A program made the position numbers and the translations under genes. Shown here piece after piece: positions 44,566 through 53,552 of a stretch of DNA of 64,000 nucleotides. The first letter of the stretch is position 1; each line of letters begins with the position of its first letter. The notes below the pieces were generated by a model. The model was given only the letters and a program-made list of their open reading frames with translations. It did not search any database and was not told where the DNA came from. The DNA lies in NCBI GenBank assembly GCA_008923315.1, contig WBSF01000004.1, positions 60,437 to 124,436 on the forward strand, read 5' to 3'. The stretch is from Betaproteobacteria bacterium SCN1 (GTDB lineage: Bacteria; Pseudomonadota; Gammaproteobacteria; Burkholderiales; Thiobacillaceae).

Positions 44566-46155
44566 ATGCTGACAGAAGAACTCGTCGACCTTTCGCGATT
44601 GCAATTCGCGGTCACCGCGCTGTACCACTTCCTGTTCGTGCCGCTGACGCTCGGCCTGGCGTTCATCCTGGTGATCATGGAGCTGACCTACGTGATCACC
44701 AACCGTCCGGTCTACAAGGACATGGTGCGTTTCTGGGGCAAGCTGTTCGGCATCAACTTCGCGCTCGGGGTCACCACCGGCATCACGATGGAATTCCAGT
44801 TCGGCACGAACTGGGCGTACTACTCGCATTACGTCGGCGACATCTTCGGCGCGCCGCTGGCGATCGAGGGGCTGATGGCCTTCTTCCTCGAATCGACCTT
44901 CATCGGCCTGTTCTTCTTCGGCTGGGACCGCCTCAACAAATGGCAGCATTTCATGGTCACCGTGCTGATGGCGGTGGGCTCGAACCTCTCGGCGCTGTGG
45001 ATCCTGATCGCCAACGGCTGGATGCAGAACCCGGTCGGCGCCGAATTCTCCTACGTGACCATGCGCATGGAGATGACCGATTTCTGGCAGATCGTGTTCA
45101 ACCCGGTCGCGCAGGCCAAGTTCGTCCACACCGTGTCGGCCGGCTACGTCACTGCCTCGCTGTTCGTGCTGGGCATTTCGAGCTGGTACCTGCTGAAGGG
45201 GCGCGATCTCGAATTCGCGCGCCGCTCGTTCCGGATCGCCGCGGGCTTCGGCTTCGCCTCGGCCCTGTCGGTGATCGTACTGGGCGACGAATCCGGCTAC
45301 ACCGTCGGCGAATCGCAGCAGACCAAGATGGCCGCCATCGAGGCGATGTGGGAGACCGAGCCGGCACCGGCCGGGTTCACCGTGTTTGCCCTGCCCAACG
45401 AGGCGGAAATGCGCAACGACTACGCGCTGCACATTCCCTACGTGCTGGGCCTGATCGGCACCCGCACGCTGACCAAGGAAATGCCCGGCATCAAGGAGAT
45501 CAAGACCAGGAACCGCGAACGCATCGAGTCCGGCATCCAGGCCGTGACCGCGCTGGAGGCATTGCGCAAGGATCACGGCGATCAGGCGGCCCTCGCCCGC
45601 TTCGAGCAGCACAAGGCCGACCTCGGTTTTGGCCTGCTGCTGAAAAAATACATCGTCGACGTGTCGCAGGCCACGCCGGAAATGATCCAGCAGGCCGTCG
45701 ACGACACCATTCCGCGGGTCGCCCCGCTGTTCTGGAGTTTCCGCATCATGGTGGCGCTGGGCTTCCTGTTCCTGCTGCTGTTCAGCCTCGCCCTGTTCTA
45801 TTCGGTCAAGGGCACCTTCATCGAGAAACGATGGCTGCTGCACTGGGCGCTGTGGTTCATTCCCATGCCCTGGATCGCTGCCGAACTCGGCTGGATCGTC
45901 GCCGAATACGGCCGCCAGCCGTGGACGATCTACGGCGTGCTGCCGACCCACCTTTCGGTATCCAATCTCACCCCCGCCAACATCTACGGTTCGCTCGCCG
46001 GCTTCATCGGTTTCTATACCGTGCTGCTCGTCGTCGAGCTGTACCTGATGACGAAGTATGCGCGTCAGGGCCCGTCCAGCCTGGGCACCGGCAAATACCA
46101 CGGCGAAACGGCCGGCGGCGCGCTGCCTGCAGGCGCACCGGCACAGAAAATCTGA
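44566..46155 (+). CDS. cydA: Cytochrome bd ubiquinol oxidase subunit I
   Basis: A 529-residue integral membrane subunit carrying the quinol site and haems b558, b595 and d. Haem ligands are recognisable: His in the N-terminal [13 protein letters not shown], Glu in [13 protein letters not shown] and His in [10 protein letters not shown]. The long Q-loop (about residues 270-390) places it in the L (E. coli-type) subfamily. Cytochrome bd has high oxygen affinity and tolerates NO, sulfide and cyanide. AAGGAA precedes the ATG. Confidence 0.97.
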   Translation: MLTEELVDLSRLQFAVTALYHFLFVPLTLGLAFILVIMELTYVITNRPVYKDMVRFWGKLFGINFALGVTTGITMEFQFGTNWAYYSHYVGDIFGAPLAIEGLMAFFLESTFIGLFFFGWDRLNKWQHFMVTVLMAVGSNLSALWILIANGWMQNPVGAEFSYVTMRMEMTDFWQIVFNPVAQAKFVHTVSAGYVTASLFVLGISSWYLLKGRDLEFARRSFRIAAGFGFASALSVIVLGDESGYTVGESQQTKMAAIEAMWETEPAPAGFTVFALPNEAEMRNDYALHIPYVLGLIGTRTLTKEMPGIKEIKTRNRERIESGIQAVTALEALRKDHGDQAALARFEQHKADLGFGLLLKKYIVDVSQATPEMIQQAVDDTIPRVAPLFWSFRIMVALGFLFLLLFSLALFYSVKGTFIEKRWLLHWALWFIPMPWIAAELGWIVAEYGRQPWTIYGVLPTHLSVSNLTPANIYGSLAGFIGFYTVLLVVELYLMTKYARQGPSSLGTGKYHGETAGGALPAGAPAQKI

Positions 46156-46167
46156 CAGGGAGCTGAC

Positions 46168-47304
46168 ATGGACTACGAAACCCTCAAACTGATCTGGTGG
46201 CTGCTGGTCGGCATCCTGCTGGTCGGCTTCGCCATCATGGACGGACACGACATGGGCATGGGCATCCTGCTGCCCTTCGTCGGCCGCAACGATCTCGAAC
46301 GCCGCGCCATCATCAACACGGTCGCCCCGCACTGGGACGGCAACCAGGTCTGGTTCATCACGGCCGGCGGCGCGATCTTCGCCGCCTGGCCGCTGGTCTA
46401 TGCCACCGCCTTCTCCGGTTTCTACTGGGCCATGATGGCCACGCTGTGGGCGCTGTTCTTTCGGCCGGTCGGTTTCGACTACCGCTCGAAAATCAAGCAC
46501 CCGGCGTGGCGCTCGACCTGGGACTGGGGTCTCTTCATCGGCGGCGCCGTGCCGCCGGTCATCTTCGGCGTGGCCTTCGGCAACCTGCTGCTCGGCGTGC
46601 CCTTCCATTTCAACGATTACCTGATGTCCACCTACACCGGCAGCTTCTGGGGCCTGCTCAATCCCTTCGCGCTGCTCGCGGGCGTGGTGAGTCTGGGCAT
46701 GATCACGACCCAGGGCGCGAACTATCTGATGATGCGCACCGAAGGCGACATCTACCGCCGCGTGCGCACCGCCAGCCTGATCTTCGCCGCCCTCACGGTC
46801 GCAAGCTTCGCACTGGCCGGCTACTGGGTCGCCACCGGCATCGACGGCTACATGATCGTCAGCGCGATCGATCCGAACGCGTTGCCCGACCCGCTCGCCA
46901 AGACGGTCGAGGTGGCGCCTGGTGCCTGGATGCACAACTACGCGGTCTACGCCTGGGCCAAATGGGTGCCGATCGCCGCCTTCGCCGCGCTCGCCGCGAG
47001 CATCCTGTTCTCGCGCCTGCACAAGGCCGGCGCGGCGTTCTGGTCGTCGTCGCTGGCGTGCGCGGGTATCATCGGCACCGCCGGCGTGTCGCTGTTCCCC
47101 TTCATCATGCCCTCGTCGTCCGATCCGCGTTCCAGCCTCACCGTGTACGATGCAGTGTCCTCGCATCTCACGCTCGGCCTGATGCTCGGCGCCACGGCGA
47201 TCTTCATGCCGCTGATCGTCCTGTACACCTCATGGGCCTACAAGGTCATGTGGGGCAAGGTGACTACCGAGTACATCGCCGCCAACGACAAATCTGTCTA
47301 CTGA
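46168..47304 (+). CDS. cydB: Cytochrome bd ubiquinol oxidase subunit II
   Basis: A 378-residue partner of CydA with about eight transmembrane helices. Typical segments are the start YETLKLIWWLLVGILLVGFAIMDG split over helix 1, the GHDMG-like DGHDMGMGILLP, and HWDGNQVWFITAGGA. It starts 12 bases after cydA. Subunit II carries no catalytic haem but holds the complex together. Confidence 0.97.
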   Translation: MDYETLKLIWWLLVGILLVGFAIMDGHDMGMGILLPFVGRNDLERRAIINTVAPHWDGNQVWFITAGGAIFAAWPLVYATAFSGFYWAMMATLWALFFRPVGFDYRSKIKHPAWRSTWDWGLFIGGAVPPVIFGVAFGNLLLGVPFHFNDYLMSTYTGSFWGLLNPFALLAGVVSLGMITTQGANYLMMRTEGDIYRRVRTASLIFAALTVASFALAGYWVATGIDGYMIVSAIDPNALPDPLAKTVEVAPGAWMHNYAVYAWAKWVPIAAFAALAASILFSRLHKAGAAFWSSSLACAGIIGTAGVSLFPFIMPSSSDPRSSLTVYDAVSSHLTLGLMLGATAIFMPLIVLYTSWAYKVMWGKVTTEYIAANDKSVY

Positions 47305-47315
47305 AAGGAACCGCC

Positions 47316-47441
47316 ATGTGGTATTTCGCCTGGATACTCGGCGTCACGATGGCCGTGCTGCTCGCCTCGATCAGCGCCATGATGTGCGACGCGCGCGAAT
47401 GCGCGCCGGATGCGTCGCGCGAAGACGGCACGTCCCGCTGA
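47316..47441 (+). CDS. cydX: Cytochrome bd small subunit CydX
   Basis: A 41-residue protein with one helix. MWYFAWILGVTMA matches the CydX/YbgT signature, with the conserved W-Y-F-x-W-I-L-G stretch. It starts 11 bases after cydB with AAAGGAA upstream. CydX stabilises haems b595 and d in E. coli. Its acidic tail with two cysteines (C24 and C29) is longer than usual. Confidence 0.93.
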   Translation: MWYFAWILGVTMAVLLASISAMMCDARECAPDASREDGTSR

Positions 47442-47495
47442 GCCCCGCCGGATGCCTTTGGCATCCGGCCTCCTCCCCTTTCCGACGGAGTCGTC

Positions 47496-48644
47496 ATGAC
47501 CGTACCGCACATCGCCGTACTCGGATGCGGTTTCGCCGCACTCACCGCCGTGCGCGAACTGCGCCGCCGCGAGCCCGACGCGCGCATCACCCTGGTCGCA
47601 CCCCGGGCCCGCCTGACCTACTTCCCCAGCCTGATCTGGGTGCCGGCCGGCCTGCGCCGGGCCGACGATCTCGAGATCGACGTCGCCGGCTTCCTCGCCG
47701 GCCAGCGCATCGAATTCCGGACCGGCCGCGTCGCCGGTCTGCGCGACGGCGGCCGTACCGTGGTGCTGGAAGACGGCGAAACACTGACCAACGACGCCCT
47801 GCTGATCGCCAGCGGCGGCCGCTTTCTCAAGGGCCTGCCCGGCATCGAACACGCACTGACCGTATGCGAAGGCCCGGCCGCCGCCGACGCGATCCGTACG
47901 CGGCTGGACGCCCTGGAGGGCGGTACGGTCGCCTTCGGCTTCGGCACCAACCCCAAGGAACAGGGCGCCATGCGCGGCGGCCCCATGTTCGAACTGCTGT
48001 TCGGCATCGATACCCTGCTGCGCCAGCAGGGCCGCCGCGACCGCTTCCGGCTGGTGTTCTTCAACGCTGCGCAGTCACCCGGCAAACGCCTCGGCGACAA
48101 GGCCGTGAGCGGCCTGCTGCGCGAAATGCAAAAGCGGGGCATCGACACCCACCTCGGCCACAAGCCCGTCGCCTTCGACGCCGACAAGGTCCGGACCGAA
48201 GGCGGCGACCTGCCTGCCGACCTCATCCTCTTCATGCCCGGCATGAGCGGTCCGGCCTGGGCGGCCGATGCGGGGCTACCGCTCTCGGAAGGCGGCTTCT
48301 TCCAGGCCGATGCATACTGCCGGGTCGCCGGTGCCGAGCGGGTCTACGTCGCGGGAGACGCCGGCAGCTACCCCGGTCCCGACTGGCTGCCCAAACAGGC
48401 GCACATCGCCGATCTGCAGGCACGCGCCGCGGCCGAAAACCTGTCGCGCGCGCTGCGCGGCGAAGCCCCGGCCGCACGCTTCAAGACCGAACTGATCTGC
48501 ATCGTCGATACACTCGACCGCGGCATCCTCGTCTACCGCGACGAAAAGCGGGCGCTGGTGCTGCCGCCCTGCCGTCTGTTCCACTGGGCCAAGCGTTACT
48601 TCGAATGGCAGTATCTGCGGCCCTACCGCAAGGCCGCGGCATGA
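47496..48644 (+). CDS. SQR-like FAD-dependent oxidoreductase
   Basis: A 382-residue flavoprotein of the sulfide:quinone oxidoreductase/flavocytochrome c sulfide dehydrogenase superfamily. It has an N-terminal FAD motif (AVLGCGFAALTAVREL), a second FAD contact VYVAGDAGSYPGPDW near 287, and a C-terminal amphipathic FHWAKRYFEWQYL segment typical of membrane-attached SQRs. Cysteines near the C-terminus (ELICIVDT, PPCRLF) could be the redox pair. It may oxidise sulfide into the quinone pool that CydAB drains. Substrate is inferred. Confidence 0.82.
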   Translation: MTVPHIAVLGCGFAALTAVRELRRREPDARITLVAPRARLTYFPSLIWVPAGLRRADDLEIDVAGFLAGQRIEFRTGRVAGLRDGGRTVVLEDGETLTNDALLIASGGRFLKGLPGIEHALTVCEGPAAADAIRTRLDALEGGTVAFGFGTNPKEQGAMRGGPMFELLFGIDTLLRQQGRRDRFRLVFFNAAQSPGKRLGDKAVSGLLREMQKRGIDTHLGHKPVAFDADKVRTEGGDLPADLILFMPGMSGPAWAADAGLPLSEGGFFQADAYCRVAGAERVYVAGDAGSYPGPDWLPKQAHIADLQARAAAENLSRALRGEAPAARFKTELICIVDTLDRGILVYRDEKRALVLPPCRLFHWAKRYFEWQYLRPYRKAAA

Positions 48645-48925
48645 GCGCGCTCGACCGGCCCTGGGCACGTGCCGTCTCGCTCGTCGCGGCCCTCGCGCTG
48701 ATGCTGCTGATTACGCTCGCGCCCCGCGCGCTCACCACGGCGGACGGCAGCCCGCTCGGCCACGGCCTGCTCATGCTGGTGATGTGGGGGCTGTCGGCCG
48801 GTTTCGTGCATGGCGTCGGCTTCGTGCCCCGGAACCCCGTCCCCCGCTTCCTGTTCAACGCCTGGACTGCCTGGGGGTTGATGGCCCTGGGAACCGCGCT
48901 CTTCCTGCGCCATTTCTTCCGCTAG
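48641..48925 (+). CDS. ybgE: Cyd operon protein YbgE
   Basis: A 94-residue protein with three predicted helices and the YbgE-type GFVHGVGFVPRNPVPRFLFN segment before the last helix. YbgE proteins are encoded with cydAB but their role is not established. Its ATG overlaps the flavoprotein stop (ATGA), which ties the flavoprotein into the cyd operon. Confidence 0.85.
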   Translation: MSALDRPWARAVSLVAALALMLLITLAPRALTTADGSPLGHGLLMLVMWGLSAGFVHGVGFVPRNPVPRFLFNAWTAWGLMALGTALFLRHFFR

Positions 48926-48929
48926 CCGC

Positions 48930-49361
48930 ATGACGCCCGACACTGCACCCGACCTGACACCTTACCAGCGCATCGGCGGCGAACCGGCCGTGCGCACACT
49001 GGTGACGCGCTTCTACGCCCTGATGGACGAACTGCCCGAGACCTACGGCATCCGCAAGCTGCATGCCGCCGATCTGGGCGGCTCGGCCGAGAAACTGTTC
49101 GAATTCCTGTCCGGCTGGCTGGGCGGACCGCAGCTTTTCATCGAAAAATACGGCCACCCCATGCTGCGGCGCCGGCATTTTCCCTTCAGTATCGGCCGCA
49201 CCGAACGCGACCAGTGGCTGCACTGCATGCGCCTGGCACTGGACGAAACGGTCGAAGACGCGACGCTGCGCGAAACGCTTTATACGGCATTTGCGCAACT
49301 GGCCGACCACATGCGCAACCGGCCCGAATCCGATACGGCGCCCACCGGCGTCCCCCGCTGA
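48930..49361 (+). CDS. Group II truncated haemoglobin
   Basis: A 143-residue globin of the 2-over-2 fold. The proximal His is in RRRHFPFSIG, followed by the family Trp in DQWLHCM. Tyr at B10 is in TRFYALMDE, and the LFEFLSGWLGGPQLF segment is typical of group II. Such globins bind oxygen or detoxify NO and related species. It follows ybgE by four bases, so it is the last gene of the cyd operon. Confidence 0.92.
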   Translation: MTPDTAPDLTPYQRIGGEPAVRTLVTRFYALMDELPETYGIRKLHAADLGGSAEKLFEFLSGWLGGPQLFIEKYGHPMLRRRHFPFSIGRTERDQWLHCMRLALDETVEDATLRETLYTAFAQLADHMRNRPESDTAPTGVPR

Positions 49362-49426
49362 TCCCATCCGTCCCGCCCATCGCGGCGTCCGACCGCTCGC
49401 ACCGGACAGACGAACCGAAGCGTCCT

Positions 49427-51634
49427 TCAGTCGAACTGGAAGGCCTGCGTGAACAGGGCGACGATCTTGTCCGGCGGCAGCGGCCGCGCGACCAGATAGC
49501 CCTGGATTTCGTCGCAGCCGTTCAGCTTCAGGAAGGCGACCTGCTCCGGCGTCTCCACGCCTTCCGCGACCACACGCATGTTGAGGGCATGGGCGAGGCG
49601 GATGATCGCATTGGCGATCTCCGCGTCATCGTTGTCGAACAGCACGTCGTCGATCAGGCTCTTGTCGATCTTCAGCGCGTCGATCGGCATGCGCTTGAGC
49701 TGCCCCAGGTTGGAATGGCCCGTGCCGAAATCGTCGATATAGACGTGCAGCCCGCGCTCGCGCAGGGCGTTCAGCATGTCGAAGGTCCGCGCCGGATTCT
49801 CCATCGCGGCGCTCTCGGTCACCTCGATCTGCAGCGCCGCCGGCGCCATGCCCGTTTCCTGCAGGACGGCATCGATATCCTCGATGAGCCGCGCGTCGAC
49901 GAACTGGCGCGGCGACAGGTTGATCGCCACCGGCGGCGGCGCGAGACCTTCCGCCTGCCACGCCACCCACTGCACGCAGGCGGCGCGAACGACCCAGCGG
50001 CCGATCGGCAGGATCAGCCCGGTTTCCTCCGCTACCGGAATGAACTGCTCGGGGCCGACGATGCTGCCGCTGCGGGTCAGCCAGCGCACCAGCGCCTCCA
50101 GCCCGACCACACGGCCGCTCGCGAGATCCACCTTCGGCTGGTAGACCAGCGCCAGTTCCTCGCGCTCGAGTGCCTGCCGCAGGCCGTTTTCCAGCATCAG
50201 ATGCTGCTGCGCCGCGGTATTGAGCTCTTCGCTGTAATACTCGTACCCCGTGTGCCGCTGCTTGGCCTGATACATCGCAAGATCGGCCTGGCGCAGGAGC
50301 GTATTCGCGTCGATGCCGTCGTTGGGGTACATGCTGATGCCGACGCTGGCGCCGATGGCGTAGCGGCGCTGCCCGATCCTGAACGATTCGGCCAGCGCCT
50401 GGATAAGCTTCTGCGCGACGCGCCCGGCGGCATGTGCGGCGGGCGGGTGCGTCAGTACGACGGCGAATTCGTCGCCCCCCAGGCGCGCGACGAAATCGTC
50501 TGCGCGCAACTGCTCGTCGAGCCGGTTGGCGACGATGCGCAGCACCTGGTCGCCGACCTCGTGCCCCTGCGAATCGTTGATGTGCTTGAAGCGGTCGAGA
50601 TCGATGAACAGCAGCGAAACCTGCGTTTTCTCGCGCTGCGCGCGCGCCAGCGCATGACTCAGGAAATCCTGGAAGTAGGCGCGGTTCGGCAGGCCGGTAA
50701 GCGGATCGTGGTTGGCCAGCATGTCGAGCCGCATTTCCGAATACCGCCGTTCCGCCAGCGCCGAGGCGACGAAGAGCCCGCCCAGCGCCATCATCGCCAG
50801 GCTCATCTGCAGCGCGAACACGTCCTGCGGCGGCGTGGACGGACTGAGCCCGCCGGCCGACACCAGCGCCATGCCCTGCACGATCGGCGCCGCGAGGAAG
50901 ATCGCGAGGCTGGCGCCCGTCACCGAGAAGCGCAGGGCCGCCCACAACACCCCGGGCAGCAGCACGAACAGCACGATCTCGGCGGAGCGGATCGGGTTGG
51001 CGTATTCCATCATCACCCGCGCCAGCAGCAGCATGCCCAGCACCAGCACCAGGCCTTCGATGCGCGCGCTGCGGCTGCGCGGCAGCAGATCCCAGCGCGA
51101 CGCCGTCATCAGGATCGGCGCCACCAGATAGATCCCCAATAGATCGGCCATCCAGCCCACCCACAGGGCCTGCAGCACCTGCGAGGTATCGAGCAGGCCG
51201 AGCGCGTGCAGACCCAGTACGCCAAGCGCGGCGGTGGCCGCACTGCCCAGCGGCGCGATCACGAGCGTGAATTTTGCGACGCTCGCCACGTAGTCCAGCG
51301 CCAGACTGAACGGCGCCAGACGGTGTGCCAGATAGCCCATGAGTCCGGCACCGGCCGCCGCGGCACAGGCCAGCATGAATGCGAGATCGGGCGATACGAC
51401 GCGCGCATAGCCGACGAATGCCCCCAGCAGCACGCCCAGTACGCCGGGCAGGCCGAACCGCATGCTCGACATCGCCGCCACGCCCGACGCAAGGCCGACC
51501 GCGACGATGAGACCGGCGATATAGGGGATGAACCAGAGGCTGAGTGCCAGCGCGAGCGCATAGGCCAGCGCCGTCAGCACCACGATCAGCGCAGCGCGCT
51601 GCGTGGGAGTCAGGACAGGCAACGCCGCGGGCAA
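49427..51634 (-). CDS. MASE1-like diguanylate cyclase/phosphodiesterase (GGDEF-EAL)
   Basis: A 735-residue membrane signalling protein. The first 290 residues contain about eight to ten hydrophobic segments like a MASE1 sensor. A GGDEF domain follows with the intact RLGGDEFAVV site, then an EAL domain with EALVRW and the DDFGTGHSNL loop. Both catalytic sites look intact, so it could make or break c-di-GMP. It starts at TTG 51634, 15 bases after the small upstream gene, and is last in a four-gene minus-strand run with the FIST gene. Confidence 0.9.
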   Translation of the reverse strand: MPAALPVLTPTQRAALIVVLTALAYALALALSLWFIPYIAGLIVAVGLASGVAAMSSMRFGLPGVLGVLLGAFVGYARVVSPDLAFMLACAAAAGAGLMGYLAHRLAPFSLALDYVASVAKFTLVIAPLGSAATAALGVLGLHALGLLDTSQVLQALWVGWMADLLGIYLVAPILMTASRWDLLPRSRSARIEGLVLVLGMLLLARVMMEYANPIRSAEIVLFVLLPGVLWAALRFSVTGASLAIFLAAPIVQGMALVSAGGLSPSTPPQDVFALQMSLAMMALGGLFVASALAERRYSEMRLDMLANHDPLTGLPNRAYFQDFLSHALARAQREKTQVSLLFIDLDRFKHINDSQGHEVGDQVLRIVANRLDEQLRADDFVARLGGDEFAVVLTHPPAAHAAGRVAQKLIQALAESFRIGQRRYAIGASVGISMYPNDGIDANTLLRQADLAMYQAKQRHTGYEYYSEELNTAAQQHLMLENGLRQALEREELALVYQPKVDLASGRVVGLEALVRWLTRSGSIVGPEQFIPVAEETGLILPIGRWVVRAACVQWVAWQAEGLAPPPVAINLSPRQFVDARLIEDIDAVLQETGMAPAALQIEVTESAAMENPARTFDMLNALRERGLHVYIDDFGTGHSNLGQLKRMPIDALKIDKSLIDDVLFDNDDAEIANAIIRLAHALNMRVVAEGVETPEQVAFLKLNGCDEIQGYLVARPLPPDKIVALFTQAFQFD

Positions 51635-51649
51635 GGCGTTACCCCGGGT

Positions 51650-51913
51650 CTACTGCGCCGGATCGAGCTGGGCGCGCACGGATTCCAGAGCGTCCTTGAG
51701 GGTTTCCTCGGGCAGGCCGTTCAGCTGTTCGGCCAGCATCTCAGCGGCGTCGATCGTGTCGACTTCGTCGGGCAGGCTGTCGGTGTCGAGGTTGGCCACG
51801 AACACCGCGGCCGCTCCGGTCACCTGCAACAACAGGCGACGCTCGGCCATCAGCATTTCGATTTCTTCGCGCAACAACCGGATCTCGTCTTCTTTCATGG
51901 CTTGCAGGCTCAT
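51650..51913 (-). CDS. Small acidic coiled-coil protein
   Basis: An 87-residue protein with a predicted helix/coiled coil at about 5-30 (EDEIRLLREEIEMLMAER) and an acidic rest. No family recognised. It lies between the FIST gene and the GGDEF-EAL gene with short gaps on both sides, so it may be an adaptor between them. This is inferred only from position. Confidence 0.65.
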   Translation of the reverse strand: MSLQAMKEDEIRLLREEIEMLMAERRLLLQVTGAAAVFVANLDTDSLPDEVDTIDAAEMLAEQLNGLPEETLKDALESVRAQLDPAQ

Positions 51914-51932
51914 CTTGTCTCCATCGGTGGGC

Positions 51933-53033
51933 TCAGCCGAACAGGGTCAGCACGCCCGTATAACCATACAGCCGATCGTGGGATATTTCACCGTTCGCGA
52001 AGAACCCCACCAGCGGAAAATCGCCCAGGGTGTCGCGTATCAGCTGCAATTCGCGATGGGGCGCGCCGAACATGTGCTGGCCCCGCCCCAGGCAGGAATA
52101 GTAGACACCGCCGCGGATCGGTCCGTCCATCTGGGCCCGCAGCGCATCGAGCATGCGCAGCAGATCCGCCTCGGCGCTCTGCTGGTCGCGCTTGCAGAAC
52201 AGCAGTTCGTCGCCTGCCTGCACATAGTCGCCGATCGCGACCAGGTGGTTTTCCGGGTCCACGCCGAGGATGTTGCGCACGAGGTAGTCGCCGGTATCCG
52301 ATCCACGCACGGGCAGGCCGACGAAGATGTATCCGGCGGCCCGTCGCAGATCCCGCGCCAGCACCTCGCCGATCTCTTCCTTCATCACGTCGAGCGCAGG
52401 CCGGTGATCGAGATTGCCGATGATGTTCTTGTTGGCCGTGGTGATGCGGTGGCGCGGGCCCAGCGGCGAAATGCCCTGCGTAAGCCGCGTCGCCAGCCTG
52501 ATACGGTCGGACAGCAGGACGCCGGACAGGCCGCCGTTCACCACTTCGCCGCAGATCTGCGCAGCCTCGCCCCGCGCACTCGCCAGCCCGCCGACGACGA
52601 AACCGCTCGACACCTTGCGGCTCAACGTCTCGATCAGCTCCTGGATGCGCGGATTCGCCGGATCGCCGTGCGCCACCGCGAAATAGGCGTCCGGCCCGAC
52701 CGCCAGTGCCTCGGGCGATTTCGCCAGCGGCAGCATCTCGAAATCGCCGTCCGGAAATTCGGCGAGCATCACCGCCAGCGCGGGCACCTCGAGATACTCG
52801 ACCCCCGTCGCGCACACACCGACGCCAACGCTGCCGGCCCAGTGCGGCACCCCGGTCGATGCCCTGAAAAAATCCACGATCGCCGAAAGCGCCTCGGCCG
52901 AATAGGCATCCGACACATACAGAAAGCCCAGCGTGGCCGTTGCCGGTATCGTCCCCAGCTGGCGCAGACAATCCTGGGCCGCGACCGCCCAGTCGGGGTC
53001 TGCGGCATGGGCAAACCGGAACGGCCGGGTCAT
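51933..53033 (-). CDS. FIST domain signal-transduction protein
   Basis: A 366-residue protein matching FIST N and FIST C domains (WAGSVGVGVCATG, SGFVVGGLASARG, and the C-terminal GPIRGGVYYSCLGRGQHMFG, GFFANGEISHDRLYGYTGVLTLF). FIST domains are predicted small-ligand sensors found with c-di-GMP and chemotaxis proteins. ATG 53033 is preferred; GTG 53063 would overlap the upstream gene. It is followed by the small protein and the GGDEF-EAL gene. Confidence 0.86.
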   Translation of the reverse strand: MTRPFRFAHAADPDWAVAAQDCLRQLGTIPATATLGFLYVSDAYSAEALSAIVDFFRASTGVPHWAGSVGVGVCATGVEYLEVPALAVMLAEFPDGDFEMLPLAKSPEALAVGPDAYFAVAHGDPANPRIQELIETLSRKVSSGFVVGGLASARGEAAQICGEVVNGGLSGVLLSDRIRLATRLTQGISPLGPRHRITTANKNIIGNLDHRPALDVMKEEIGEVLARDLRRAAGYIFVGLPVRGSDTGDYLVRNILGVDPENHLVAIGDYVQAGDELLFCKRDQQSAEADLLRMLDALRAQMDGPIRGGVYYSCLGRGQHMFGAPHRELQLIRDTLGDFPLVGFFANGEISHDRLYGYTGVLTLFG

Positions 53034-53043
53034 GGGCTTGCGC

Positions 53044-53433
53044 TCAATATCCCGTTCGGCCACTCTGCGGCAGCACGCCTTCGCCGAAGAAGTTCCACAG
53101 CAGATGCGCCATGACTTCGGGCGCGATCACCGTATGCTGGTTGTGGCTGGCCTGCAGCGCGGCGCGCAGTTTCCGGCGCAGTTCGGGATCGCCGGTCAGA
53201 TCGAAGATGATGTCGACCTTGGCGCCCAGGGAAACGATTTCCATCGCATCCTGGAATACCGGCACCTGACTGTGAACAAAGCCCATCGCCACGGGCGACT
53301 CGAGATTGCGGTGCGCGACCGCGACGATTTCCACGCCGACGCCCTCCTCCTGAATCCTGGCAAGGAAATGCTCGGCAAATTTCTCCCCGACCTCGCCCAG
53401 TCCGAGCAAGGCCACCTTGATGGCATGATTCAT
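53044..53433 (-). CDS. Rossmann-fold dehydrogenase-like fragment-sized protein
   Basis: A 129-residue protein with an N-terminal nucleotide-binding motif GLGEVGEKFAEHF (about 11-23) and a sequence like the NAD domain of homoserine dehydrogenase or dihydrodipicolinate reductase, but no catalytic domain. A good GGAG site precedes ATG 53433. It may be a stand-alone NAD or redox sensor. It is the first gene of the FIST/GGDEF-EAL run. Confidence 0.75.
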   Translation of the reverse strand: MNHAIKVALLGLGEVGEKFAEHFLARIQEEGVGVEIVAVAHRNLESPVAMGFVHSQVPVFQDAMEIVSLGAKVDIIFDLTGDPELRRKLRAALQASHNQHTVIAPEVMAHLLWNFFGEGVLPQSGRTGY

Positions 53434-53552
53434 GACTGACTCCTCAAATCCTGTTATTGGTTGTTGCGCGCGTTGCGCGCCTGTCAAGCATACACCCGGC
53501 ACGGGCCAGGGGATATCATTTGACGCACCGTAACTTCGTTCCATCCCGGTCC

